64,000 nt of DNA from Bdellovibrio reynosensis (GTDB taxonomy: Bacteria > Bdellovibrionota > Bdellovibrionia > Bdellovibrionales > Bdellovibrionaceae), in assembly GCF_022814725.1 (NCBI RefSeq), contig NZ_CP093442.1, positions 3,224,001-3,288,000 on the forward strand. Direction: 5' to 3'. Below the pieces are notes generated by a model. That model was not told the origin of the DNA. It was given only the letters and a program-made list of their open reading frames with translations, and did not search any database. A program made the position numbers and the translations under genes. Below are positions 45,014-54,145 of the stretch, in pieces. The first letter of the stretch is position 1. The number at the start of each line of letters is the position of its first letter.

Positions 45014-46706
45014 CTCTATACTTCTTCACGACATGATTAGCGCCGTCAGCAACAAAGATATTGTCCTCTGGATCAATATAGATTCCTAAGGGCTGATTTA
45101 GTTTATCTAAACCTTCCCCTTTGCTGCCAAAACTTGTCAGGAAGGTGCCGTCTTTATCATAGACCATGACTTTGTGATTAGTGGCATCGGGAACAAAGAT
45201 TTTTCCAGTTCTTGAAGTCGCAACACCTAGGGCCGTAGAAAGTTGGTTCTTACCGAAAGTGCTTATAAGTTGTCCTGAAGAACTGAATTTTTTTCCGACG
45301 GTCACGCCATTTTCTAAATCCATCACAATCACACTGCCATCTTTTGCCACTGTAATTCCCGCAGGAGAGGTAAAGTTATTGCCAGAGCTAAACTCGGTCG
45401 CACTTTTGCCGACCGTGTTTACTTTGACAACGCCACCATCAGCGTCGGCGATGAAAAGGGAATCGTCGCGATCAATAGACATCGCATAAGGACTTGATAA
45501 GTTCTTAACGCGCAAAGGATCTAAGGGTGTTCCGTTCAAATCAAAGCGCAGAACTACGTTTGATTCACTTAAATCGATAGCATAAAGATTTTTACGCGAA
45601 TCAATTGCCAGTCCCATAATCGGAGTGTTCGAAGGCCCAAAAGTTTTCACGTAAGTACCGGCACTATCAAACATATGAATGCCGTTGTTAGATCCCACAT
45701 AGAATTGTCCTAATGGACCACGCACTACACATTTCGGTGAATTCATTCGTTTCACGTATTTGGTGATGTAACTTCCATCATCCACTTTATATACGATTAA
45801 AGAATCCTGTACCCCCAGAAATAGTCGGCCTTTATTTAACGTTAAAGACATTAAATTTCCCAAGTAAGGGGAGCGATGTTCGCTGCCGTCGCGACTCCAG
45901 CTTAATGTTCCGGTGTGACTAAAACTTGTGACTCGGCCCTTCGAGCCCATTCGTTCTGCCACGATAAATCCATTGTCGGTTAAGACCATGTCACTGACAG
46001 CAGAACCTTTTATTTGGCGAGGCCAATCAAATTTATTAACGAAATTTCCTTTGGAATCAAATTTTTGCAGACTTTCCGTTTTCATGTCGACGACATAAAT
46101 ATTACCGTCGCGATCGACCGTATAGGAAGCAGGCCCTGAAATGACTTCTTTCCCACCCACTGACGAAACGGGATTTCCCGTCAGATCAAACTTGCGAATT
46201 TTACTATTGGCGGCTTCATACAAATAAATAAACCCATCACCACCAACCATCGGATTCATGGGCATAGCCCAATTAGGTCCTGCAAAGCTGACAAGCTCGC
46301 CTAAAAAAGTTCCATTGAAATCGTATTTGCGCAGGAACTGTTTTGTTGGTGGGTCACTTTCTTGTCCCGTTACATAAATGGCGCCACCATTATCGGCCCA
46401 CAAACCAGAAATACTGTGAACTTTTTCTGGAATGAAAGAGCGTACGCGTATTCCCTTGGCATTGACGATGTGGATTTCATTTCCATTTGCAGCGAAAATA
46501 AAGCGGTCAAAGGACGTAGAGCGCAAGAAGGTTTTGTATTGAGCCGTGAATCCCGGGTCACCTAAAGGAAATGGGCCGGTATTTTCTTCGCCGGGCTTTT
46601 GGTTACCAGGATTTAAAAGGTTTCCGTTGTTAGAGCTGCTACCCCAGCAACCGGTCAGCGCGAATAAAAGAAACAGAGAAAGAAGATAAGTAAGGGCTCG
46701 ATCCAT
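44988..46706 (-). CDS. NHL-repeat lipoprotein
   Basis: 572 residues from ATG 46706 (AAGGA eight bases before; a further ATG nine bases upstream is less likely). The signal MDRALTYLLSLFLLFALTGC has a lipobox. A low-complexity linker follows (SSSNNGNLLNPGNQKPGEEN), and then repeated beta-propeller blades with the NHL pattern, e.g. GNIYVVDMKTESLQKFDSKG, NLYAIDLSESNVVLRFDLNG and NIFVADGANHVVKKYRENG. It is predicted as an envelope-anchored propeller for protein or ligand binding. Its stop overlaps the terminator of the convergent exporter operon. Confidence 0.82.
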   Translation of the reverse strand: MDRALTYLLSLFLLFALTGCWGSSSNNGNLLNPGNQKPGEENTGPFPLGDPGFTAQYKTFLRSTSFDRFIFAANGNEIHIVNAKGIRVRSFIPEKVHSISGLWADNGGAIYVTGQESDPPTKQFLRKYDFNGTFLGELVSFAGPNWAMPMNPMVGGDGFIYLYEAANSKIRKFDLTGNPVSSVGGKEVISGPASYTVDRDGNIYVVDMKTESLQKFDSKGNFVNKFDWPRQIKGSAVSDMVLTDNGFIVAERMGSKGRVTSFSHTGTLSWSRDGSEHRSPYLGNLMSLTLNKGRLFLGVQDSLIVYKVDDGSYITKYVKRMNSPKCVVRGPLGQFYVGSNNGIHMFDSAGTYVKTFGPSNTPIMGLAIDSRKNLYAIDLSESNVVLRFDLNGTPLDPLRVKNLSSPYAMSIDRDDSLFIADADGGVVKVNTVGKSATEFSSGNNFTSPAGITVAKDGSVIVMDLENGVTVGKKFSSSGQLISTFGKNQLSTALGVATSRTGKIFVPDATNHKVMVYDKDGTFLTSFGSKGEGLDKLNQPLGIYIDPEDNIFVADGANHVVKKYRENGSPMMW

Positions 46707-46942
46707 GAACACCATCCTTGTCGTTTTGTCATAATGGTATTACGAGATCTCAGAACTTGGGCACATGGGTTTTAGCAAATACGATAGGTGACACCAGAGT
46801 ATTTGTTCAGTTTTTAGTCAATGGTGCCAAAGTGACGTTTTACGCACCTTTTCACTCGCTCAAATGCAATCTAAATGTATTTCACACAAGTTCTGTCTCG
46901 GTATAAGACTTGCTCTCTAAATTTTTTAGGAGAATCCAAAAC

Positions 46943-47941
46943 ATGAGAGTGTCAGTCCTTATTAACTCTAAAGCTGGATCTGTGAATGCAGATCTAGTTG
47001 AAGCCAAGGTGCGCGAAGCTTTGTTTCGCTGCGATTTGCGCTTCTGTCGGCCAGAGACATTAGAGGCGATGTGTGACTTTTTGCATGAAGAGCGCTCTCA
47101 GAAGACTGATTACATTATTATTTGTGGCGGTGATGGCACCATCAATGTGGCTTTACAATGTTTGATGAAGTGTCGTGATCATTTAACAATTCCACCGATA
47201 GCGATTGTTCGTTCAGGAACTGCGAATGATCTTGCCCACGAAATCGGTGTTTCTACACGTATTGATTATGCAGTTCGAAATATCTTTGAAGGCACAATCA
47301 AAAATATTGATGTTGTTGAAATCAGTTCCGGTGATCAAAAAAGATTTATGTTAACTAACGGTGGCCTAGGCATGCCGGCCATGGCAGCAGAGTTAGCAAA
47401 TAAGTTCCGCGCGAATTTGCAAAAGCTTGCAAACAATCCCAAGTCCGCCGCCGCTTATAAATTCCTTGCACAAAAAAGCTATCACGCCGTGAAGCGCATG
47501 GGTCCAGGTGTATATTCAATGATGACAGCAGAAGCGATTCGCACGTGGAATCCTGAAGGCTGGGGACTTGAAGTTGAAATTCCAGGTAAAGTGAACGTTG
47601 AAACAAATTCGCCCATAGTGTTGATCAATAACCAGCAAAGTATCGGAGGAAGTTTCACACCTGCTCCATACACTTCGAACACCGATGGAACAGTGAACCT
47701 GCTTCTTTCTGAGACAAGAAATATTCCTGAGCACACATTGGCCGCTTACCATATTCGTAAGGGAAGTGTTGATAAGTACTCAGCCTTTAAAACATTTGAA
47801 CTTAAAGAGTTCAGACTAAAGAGCCAGAATCCCCGCCGCGCTTTGACTTTTTTTGGGGATGGCGAGATCCTTCTAAAAGACGTTCAGGAACTATCAGTCC
47901 GCTGTATTCACAGAGGGCTGCCTGTGATGGTCAGACAATAA
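46943..47941 (+). CDS. Diacylglycerol-kinase-family lipid kinase
   Basis: 332 residues from ATG 46943, chosen because aggag lies nine bases before it; the frame opens at 46910. The N-terminal VLINSKAGS, GGDGT at 62-66 and SGTANDLA at 91-98 form the nucleotide site of the DAGK catalytic family (YegS/DgkB type). These enzymes phosphorylate diacylglycerol or related lipids at the inner membrane. It is first of six same-strand genes with short gaps or overlaps that all look lipid- or envelope-related. Confidence 0.85.
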   Translation: MRVSVLINSKAGSVNADLVEAKVREALFRCDLRFCRPETLEAMCDFLHEERSQKTDYIIICGGDGTINVALQCLMKCRDHLTIPPIAIVRSGTANDLAHEIGVSTRIDYAVRNIFEGTIKNIDVVEISSGDQKRFMLTNGGLGMPAMAAELANKFRANLQKLANNPKSAAAYKFLAQKSYHAVKRMGPGVYSMMTAEAIRTWNPEGWGLEVEIPGKVNVETNSPIVLINNQQSIGGSFTPAPYTSNTDGTVNLLLSETRNIPEHTLAAYHIRKGSVDKYSAFKTFELKEFRLKSQNPRRALTFFGDGEILLKDVQELSVRCIHRGLPVMVRQ

Positions 47942-47971
47942 GAAACCACTGGTAATTTTTGGAGGTCCTTT

Positions 47972-48991
47972 GTGACCAAACCGCGCATCCTCGTCACAGG
48001 GGGCACCGGATTTCTTGGCAAACGAGTTATCCCATTACTTCGTGAAAAATTCGAAGTGGACGTGTTGTCTCGTTCTGGCAAGACGGAAGTCCAGGGCGAT
48101 CTGACTCATTGGAATGCGGGTTTAGATTTTAATTCCCTTAGAGATAAGAACTACCAAATGTTTATCCATATGGCAGGTCTGTATGATTTGACCGCCTCTT
48201 ACGTGGATTGTTTTCAGCACAACATCGCTAGTATGGGAACGGCCTTAAAAGTAGCCGATGCTTTGGGAATTCCCTTTTTCTTAAATACCAGCACTGTCGC
48301 CGCCGGGGTGAATTCTAGTCTAACTTCTGTAAAACCCAACGATCGAAATTTTTCTAAGCCTTTTCCAGATCCTTATTCAGAGTCCAAAGCCTTAGGTGAA
48401 CAGCTTTTAAATAATTGGGCAGCAAAATCCATTCAAGGCAGAATTAATTTACGTCTTGGTGTCTTAGTTGGTGATACAAAGCAAGGTACTATTGAAAGGG
48501 TCGATGGACCTTATCATGCGCCAGAAGCCTTTAAAAAGATCCGCAGACTGATTGAAAGTATTCCGACGGCTTTGATTTTGCCTGGCAAAGAAGACACGCG
48601 TTTGCCAATAGTGCCCGTGGATAAAGCCGCTGAAGCCATTGTGAAATTTGCTGAATGGTCTTTAATCACAAAACCCCAAGGTTACCACAGCTATCACATC
48701 ACGCCGACCTATGGGTTAGGAGTGAAGGACTTCTATATTTCAGCCCTGAAGTATCAGGCTATTCCCCATAATGGGATTGTCTTAGTCGATCAGATTCATG
48801 AAGCGTTGATTTTAAAAGCTTCAAATTTGGTTGCTAAATTTCCTGAAGAAGAACTGTATTACCTGATGAACTTTCCAGTGTATGAAACCAATGACACTAG
48901 AAAAGTTTTAGGCGAAAACTGGTGCCCTGAATTTAAAGAATATGAATCCACTTTCTGGAGCGGCTATGAAGCATTCGTATCGCATCGCTGA
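47972..48991 (+). CDS. Extended SDR (NAD-dependent epimerase/reductase)
   Basis: 339 residues starting with GTG behind ttggagg. GGTGFLG at residues 10-16 binds the nucleotide, and Y135-x3-K139 (PYSESK) is the catalytic pair, with TSTVAAG supplying Ser. RLPIVPVDKAAEAIV is typical of extended SDRs acting on sterol-like, acyl or sugar substrates. The last 26 bases overlap the next gene, whose product resembles acyl-ACP reductase, which suggests that the two work on the same lipid intermediate. Confidence 0.85.
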   Translation: MTKPRILVTGGTGFLGKRVIPLLREKFEVDVLSRSGKTEVQGDLTHWNAGLDFNSLRDKNYQMFIHMAGLYDLTASYVDCFQHNIASMGTALKVADALGIPFFLNTSTVAAGVNSSLTSVKPNDRNFSKPFPDPYSESKALGEQLLNNWAAKSIQGRINLRLGVLVGDTKQGTIERVDGPYHAPEAFKKIRRLIESIPTALILPGKEDTRLPIVPVDKAAEAIVKFAEWSLITKPQGYHSYHITPTYGLGVKDFYISALKYQAIPHNGIVLVDQIHEALILKASNLVAKFPEEELYYLMNFPVYETNDTRKVLGENWCPEFKEYESTFWSGYEAFVSHR

Positions 48992-51095
48992 GATCAGCTT
49001 TGGCCGACCGCACTGGGACGTGGCCTATGAGTTTGAATTCGAGGGCAATCACTTTGAAGTGCAACGCTTTGGTGCGAATTTTTCAGTGGATGCTGTTCGT
49101 CGCTATATTGAAACTTTAAGAAACCAAGTGGATGCGTTTGCTTTAACTAGTTTGCCGCCAGTGATTAAACTAGATCAGAAAAGTTATGTGCATCGCCAGT
49201 ACTTAGAAATCATGGGCATTCCTTGTCCAGTTCCATTGTGTGATGGAACCGGGCTTCGCGAAATTGCCAATATCAATTCATTAATTAAAAATATCGATTC
49301 AGGAATCATTCAGCCGGAACGGGGAACTTTCTTTCCTTCAGCTGTATTTTCAACAGAACTAGAAGAATACATCCGCGAACGCTATCGTAAATCCGTTTAT
49401 ATCGGCGATGCTTATTCACTTTTGGGTGTGCCATGGTTGATTCAACCTTTTCCGGGATTGATGACCCTTTCGAAGTTGGTGCTGAATGTCGCTAACTTTA
49501 AAGATCTACGTAATAACACGCCCCTGGCTGAAACGAAGCTGCAAAAGATCAGTCGTTCCTCGCTAGCGGCGCAAGTTGAAAACATCCAGTATGTTTTCTG
49601 CGATTTGCCGTTTTTACTTTTGTTTGATTCCGCCGTGGACTTTGTGCGCGGTAAGGACTTGGTGATTTGGTCTTCCCATCCGTTGATGGAAGAAGAAGCT
49701 AAGAAATACAATCCGCGCAGCGTGATCAATCTTTTCCCAGAAAATTATCGCATTCATCCTTACATGAATTATTCTGTTTTGGATGCGACTTTAAGATTAT
49801 CGCGCGAAAGAACCGCACCCTTATCCATTGAAGAATGGGAACAGCTTATCACTGATGATGTTGAGCTTCGTCAGATCACGCGTAAATATGTGATGACTCG
49901 TAACGTGTCTACGCAAGCAAAAATTTCGAAGGGTATTAACAGTGTTAAGAACAAAGTCTTTAAAGAAGATAAGCCTGACTTTGCCTTTGTTATTCACGCC
50001 CTTTCCCATAATGACTTTTTAAGACTGCCTGGTTTTTCTGTTCTTAAGCACATGCCTAAAGAATGGAACGATCCCTTTGATCGTCTAGCTGCAAAGGTTC
50101 CGCCATTTGCCCATGGGCGGATCAAACACATCATCAGTCAGCAGACGGGGGAAGAGATTAATGGTTTGATTTATGCCATTCCTGCGACCCCAAAGGTTTT
50201 AAAAGAAGCAGATCCCGAAGTCATATATCGCAAAATTGAAGGCATTTGTTATGATGCCGCCAATCGCGGTGCAAAAATGATTGGTCTTGGTGCCTACACT
50301 AAGATTGTTGGTGACCAAGGTATTACAATTAATCAAAACAGTCCTATTCCAGTCACTACTGGAAATAGTTTAAGTGCTTCGGCGACTTTATGGGCACTTA
50401 ATGACGTTGTTAAAAAAATGCGTTTATTAAATCATGATCCTAATACCGGTTTAGTGAACGGGATGGCCATGGTGATTGGTGCGACAGGTTCCATCGGCCA
50501 GGTTTCAGCTAAATTATTATCATTAGCTTTCAATAAACTTTGCATCGTGGCACCACGAATGAATCGTTTGTTAGAACTAAAACAAACCATTGAGGCGATG
50601 TCGCCAAACTGTCAGGTGATGGTAGCAACCGATGCTAATGAACTGGCTGAACAAGCTGACGTATTAGTCACTGCGACGTCTGCCTTTGATCATAAGATCG
50701 TAGATGTGATGCGATTAAAACCAGGTGCTGTGGTCTGTGATTGTTCTCGTCCCTTGGATTTTGACATTGAAGACGCTAAGAAAAGACCGGATGTTTTAAT
50801 AATTGAATCTGGTGAAGTGAATCTGCCGGGCCCTGTGGAAATTGATTTTGATCTGGGTCTTCCTGGCAATACGGTCTATGCTTGTTTGGCAGAGACAGCT
50901 CTTTTAACTTTAGAAAGACAATATGAAGCCTTCACCATGGGGCGTGATATTGAGTGGAACAAGGTTAAACAGATTTATAAAATGGCCCAGCGCCACGGTG
51001 TTCAGTTGGCGGCAATTCAAGGTCATACAGGAATTATTACTGATAAAGAAATTGAGCTCACACGACAATTGGCATTATCTAAACGTAGAACGTAA
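48966..51095 (+). CDS. Acyl-ACP-reductase-like protein with large unknown N-terminal domain
   Basis: 709 residues from ATG 48966 (ggag six bases before; the frame opens at 48942). Residues about 338-690 follow the order of cyanobacterial acyl-ACP reductase (AAR), which makes fatty aldehydes from acyl-ACP. They include FVIHALSHNDF, MIGLGAYTKIVGDQGITI (about 438-455), TTGNSLSASATLWAL (464-478), the NADP loop VIGATGSIG (503-511), and YACLAE around C640, which lines up with the catalytic Cys294 of the Synechococcus enzyme (FACFAE). The first 330 residues match nothing I recognise and make the protein twice the AAR length. No aldehyde-deformylating oxygenase gene is in the window, so alkanes are not the obvious product. 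Confidence 0.78.
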   Translation: MKHSYRIAEISFGRPHWDVAYEFEFEGNHFEVQRFGANFSVDAVRRYIETLRNQVDAFALTSLPPVIKLDQKSYVHRQYLEIMGIPCPVPLCDGTGLREIANINSLIKNIDSGIIQPERGTFFPSAVFSTELEEYIRERYRKSVYIGDAYSLLGVPWLIQPFPGLMTLSKLVLNVANFKDLRNNTPLAETKLQKISRSSLAAQVENIQYVFCDLPFLLLFDSAVDFVRGKDLVIWSSHPLMEEEAKKYNPRSVINLFPENYRIHPYMNYSVLDATLRLSRERTAPLSIEEWEQLITDDVELRQITRKYVMTRNVSTQAKISKGINSVKNKVFKEDKPDFAFVIHALSHNDFLRLPGFSVLKHMPKEWNDPFDRLAAKVPPFAHGRIKHIISQQTGEEINGLIYAIPATPKVLKEADPEVIYRKIEGICYDAANRGAKMIGLGAYTKIVGDQGITINQNSPIPVTTGNSLSASATLWALNDVVKKMRLLNHDPNTGLVNGMAMVIGATGSIGQVSAKLLSLAFNKLCIVAPRMNRLLELKQTIEAMSPNCQVMVATDANELAEQADVLVTATSAFDHKIVDVMRLKPGAVVCDCSRPLDFDIEDAKKRPDVLIIESGEVNLPGPVEIDFDLGLPGNTVYACLAETALLTLERQYEAFTMGRDIEWNKVKQIYKMAQRHGVQLAAIQGHTGIITDKEIELTRQLALSKRRT

Positions 51096-51142
51096 TATGA
51101 AGCTGGTAAAGCCGGCGCATAGATCAGAACAGAGAGGCTGTC

Positions 51143-51838
51143 ATGAAGACACTTTTGGCGATTTCATTTTTGACTTTTTCACTGACTGCAAAAGCTGAAG
51201 ACCCAGCAGAGTGGGTTAAAAAAGCAGATAATATTCGTAATCCCGCAGCGACTTATGAAATGAAAATCAAAGTTGAAACACCTGAAAACACGTCGGTATT
51301 TCAAGTTCATTTAAAAGGCCAAGATAAAACGTTGATTGTAACGCAAGAACCTGCTCGCGATAAGGGCCGCAACATGTTGATGCTTGATCGCGACTTCCAT
51401 GCTTACGTGCCGAACTTAAAGCGCTCCATGCGATTATCCTTAGCGCAAAAGCTTTCAGGTCAAGTGGCAAACGGGGATATCTCTAGAACCCGCTGGTACG
51501 GTGATTACACTGTGACTAAAGAAAGTGAAACTGCAGACGAAGTTCAGCTTTTGTTAAAAGGGAATAAAGACAATCTTACTTATGCTTGGATTCGTTTATG
51601 GCTAAAAAAAGGCAGCTTTCAACCACAACGTGCTGAATATTTAGGATTGAATGGTAAAACAGTTTTAAAGCGCGCTTTCTTTGAAGACTATAAAAACGTT
51701 GCTGGCGCCCTTCGCCCAACGACTTTAAAAATTGAAGACACCAACAAACAAGTCAGCCATATTCGTATTCTGTCGATGGGAAAAAGGGATTATTCCGATT
51801 CGTTTTTCACAGTACGTAATATGGAAAGCATGAAGTGA
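51143..51838 (+). CDS. LolA-like outer-membrane lipoprotein-sorting protein
   Basis: 231 residues with a signal peptide MKTLLAISFLTFSLTAKA. The mature part resembles the LolA-fold 'outer membrane lipoprotein-sorting' family (COG2834): EWVKKADNIRNPAATYEMKIKV, KGRNMLMLDRDFHAYVPNLKRSMRLSL and WIRLWLKKGSFQPQRAEYL. Such periplasmic proteins carry hydrophobic cargo and are often encoded beside exporters and barrels. It overlaps the next gene (a barrel) by four bases. Within this operon it may shuttle the lipid product across the periplasm (inference). Confidence 0.8.
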   Translation: MKTLLAISFLTFSLTAKAEDPAEWVKKADNIRNPAATYEMKIKVETPENTSVFQVHLKGQDKTLIVTQEPARDKGRNMLMLDRDFHAYVPNLKRSMRLSLAQKLSGQVANGDISRTRWYGDYTVTKESETADEVQLLLKGNKDNLTYAWIRLWLKKGSFQPQRAEYLGLNGKTVLKRAFFEDYKNVAGALRPTTLKIEDTNKQVSHIRILSMGKRDYSDSFFTVRNMESMK

Positions 51839-52902
51839 GATTTGGTCTTTTCCTGATTTTTGTTTTATCCAGTGTCATAGCTCGGGCTGACCTAACAGGC
51901 GCTGCCCGCTATGAATACATCCGCGGTTCTGAAGAAGAGCTAGCGCATCGCTTATTAGTTAAATCAAAACTGAATTCGAACCTGGGGCCTTTTGGAATTT
52001 TTATTGAAGGTTTCGGCGAAGTCGAAGGTAATGAAGATCAAGCCTTTATTCGCCGCTCGCCAACTAAAGGCTATCTGCAAGAAGCTTATTTAGAATTTAA
52101 GTTAGAATCTTTTTACGTACGGGTCGGAAGACAAGCTTTACGTTGGAGTGAATCTTGGACATTGCCATCGCTTGATGTGTGGACGGGAAGACGCTTTAAT
52201 CGTTTGTTCTTTGATCCGCTTGCAGATCAATTGACCCATCCCACCGGAGCGACCTTCACTTATGCTGCTGATACCTTTTCATTAGAACTTGCGGGAATTG
52301 GTGAAGTCGCTGAAACGACATATCCTATTCCACTTCCTCAAGTTGAAAACGAAAAGAACACTAGCTTTGGGGCAAGAGCAAAATGGACCCTGGGCGGCTT
52401 TGGCTTTTCTGCCATGAGTGCTCAAGTTCTTCAGAAAAATACGTTTGGAGCGACCGCAAATTATGCCTTTGAAACAGCCGTTCCTAAGATTGAACTAGGG
52501 CGCACGGTCAACTCTAGCATCTTAAGTCCCTTTGTTAAATACAGCGATTACCAAACCGTGGGTTGCGATATCTTTTTAGGAAATTGGATTTTGTTACCTC
52601 AGATCAGTATGTTTAAAGCAGACTCATCCAGTGAAATCTTTGAAGAACAGACGTCTTATTATTTGTCAGCGCAATGGAACCCTAACCGTCATGACATTCA
52701 GGTACAGGTTTTTACCAATACCACAACGGAAGATTCCTTTGGCAGCATAAGTTATGGTTATAATTGGACTGACTACTTTACTATCTTAGGCTTTGTGCAA
52801 AATTATTCCGGGCAAAGTGGACTTTATAAGATTTATGAAGAAATCACCGGCGGACCTGTGTTTGGTTTACGCATGGAACTTTCAGGCAACTTGGCATTTT
52901 AA
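51835..52902 (+). CDS. DUF1302-like outer-membrane barrel
   Basis: 355 residues starting at GTG 51835 within the end of the LolA-like gene (GTGA overlap). Signal peptide MRFGLFLIFVLSSVIARA. Strand-rich mature part includes YLQEAYLEFKLESFYVRVGRQALRWSES, the motif commonly seen in porin-like proteins encoded next to LolA-like and MMPL or FtsX exporters. The C-terminus RMELSGNLAF ends in Phe, as in BAM-assembled barrels. Predicted partner of the preceding protein in delivering a lipid or lipoprotein to the outer membrane. Confidence 0.72.
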   Translation: MRFGLFLIFVLSSVIARADLTGAARYEYIRGSEEELAHRLLVKSKLNSNLGPFGIFIEGFGEVEGNEDQAFIRRSPTKGYLQEAYLEFKLESFYVRVGRQALRWSESWTLPSLDVWTGRRFNRLFFDPLADQLTHPTGATFTYAADTFSLELAGIGEVAETTYPIPLPQVENEKNTSFGARAKWTLGGFGFSAMSAQVLQKNTFGATANYAFETAVPKIELGRTVNSSILSPFVKYSDYQTVGCDIFLGNWILLPQISMFKADSSSEIFEEQTSYYLSAQWNPNRHDIQVQVFTNTTTEDSFGSISYGYNWTDYFTILGFVQNYSGQSGLYKIYEEITGGPVFGLRMELSGNLAF

Positions 52903-52911
52903 GGGGACATC

Positions 52912-54009
52912 ATGGCTAAAGAGTATTTTTCGGACTTGAACTACACGTTAGCAAACGAAGATACGCGTATTGAATTTGAGCTTCTGCAGAACAATGCTGA
53001 TCGCGTTTTCAGTATTGCAGGCTCCGGTGCTCGCTGCTTGCCTTTGATAGCAAAAAATCCAAAATATCTCGATGTCATTGATATGTCGGTTAGCCAACTT
53101 TATTTGTGTGAACTTCGCTTGCAGTCCATGAAGACGCTGACCTATGAAGAATACTTATTCCTTTTAGGATATCGCGGAGCTTTACCAGAGGGCGATGATA
53201 CGGGTGATGACCGTGTAGCTTTGTTCGGAAAGTTGAAACTTTCTGAAGAAGCCACCAAATATTGGACAGAAAGAATTGATGGGTGGAAATCCCATGGATT
53301 TATTTTATTAGGTCGTTGGGAATCCCACTTTCAAAAACTCGGATCCTTATTCAGAGACGTTTTAAAGTGTGATTTCACGCCGATCTTTGCCGCCCAGTCG
53401 TTGGAAGAACAAGTGGCTCTTCATAAAAAACATTGGCCCACGCTGCGTTGGAATAGTTTTATCCGTATTGCTGCAAGTGAATATGTATTTAATAAGTTTT
53501 TATATAAGGGCCATTTCAGCGGTAAGGCCGATCATAAAACAGAGCAACGTGGTCCTTCGCAATTTATCATGGAAGAGTTTGATAGAATCTTCCGCACCCA
53601 ACTAGTTCGCAAAAACTATTTCATGCAGATTTTGTTTTTAGGTCGAATTGCTTTTGAAGAAGGCTTGCCACTGGAAGCGCAACGCCACATTTTTGAAGCT
53701 GTGAAGAATTCAAAAACTGAAGTGCGCTATTTACATGGTAATTTGTTAGAACACCTTCCATTGCACGCCTACGATTTTATTTCTTTGTCAGACACTATTT
53801 CTTATTTGCCGGCGGACGATGCCAATCAGATCTTACAAAGATTGAATGCGGGAACTAAGCCAGGAAGCTATATGGTGATTCGCTCTTTCATGCGTGCCCC
53901 TACGGCTGTTGATACCAAGGGCTGGGCTGATGCTAAAGGTAAAAATGAGTGGGCTCAGCATAAGGACGGAACGGGTGTTTATCAGTTTCATATTTATACA
54001 AAATCCTAA
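52912..54009 (+). CDS. DUF3419 (BtaA-like) aminocarboxypropyl-transferase
   Basis: 365 residues, cytoplasmic. It begins NYTLANEDTRIEFELLQ, followed by FSIAGSGARCLPLIAKNPKYLDVIDMS and QLYLCELRLQSMKTLTYEEYLFLLGYRG, the S-adenosylmethionine-binding core and family pattern of DUF3419. The known member BtaA moves the 3-amino-3-carboxypropyl group of SAM to diacylglycerol to begin betaine-lipid synthesis. A second motif region, YDFISLSDTISYLPADDANQIL, resembles a methyltransferase-like end. No BtaB N-methyltransferase gene is adjacent. Last gene of the six-gene lipid operon, nine bases after the barrel. Confidence 0.8.
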   Translation: MAKEYFSDLNYTLANEDTRIEFELLQNNADRVFSIAGSGARCLPLIAKNPKYLDVIDMSVSQLYLCELRLQSMKTLTYEEYLFLLGYRGALPEGDDTGDDRVALFGKLKLSEEATKYWTERIDGWKSHGFILLGRWESHFQKLGSLFRDVLKCDFTPIFAAQSLEEQVALHKKHWPTLRWNSFIRIAASEYVFNKFLYKGHFSGKADHKTEQRGPSQFIMEEFDRIFRTQLVRKNYFMQILFLGRIAFEEGLPLEAQRHIFEAVKNSKTEVRYLHGNLLEHLPLHAYDFISLSDTISYLPADDANQILQRLNAGTKPGSYMVIRSFMRAPTAVDTKGWADAKGKNEWAQHKDGTGVYQFHIYTKS

Positions 54010-54030
54010 GGCAGCTATTGTTTTCTGAGT

Positions 54031-54086
54031 CTAGGTCGATCAAATAGTTTGGCGTCATTAATTGTAATGAGCCACCATCGACCTAG
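54031..54086. promoter_or_regulatory. Nested inverted repeat upstream of the lipoprotein-fibre operon
   Basis: Outer arms ctaggtcgat/atcgacctag (10 bp, perfect) enclose a second stem, ggc-tcatta/taatga-gcc with one bulged G and loop attg. No T run follows. It lies 60 bases before the lipoprotein start and 21 bases after the DUF3419 stop, so it may be a leader structure, a protein-binding site or an RNA-processing site. Confidence 0.65.
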
Positions 54087-54145
54087 GGTTCCTCGTCTCG
54101 TTTTGAGTCTTAAGACTGTCCATTTTTTCGCCGATAAATACTTCG

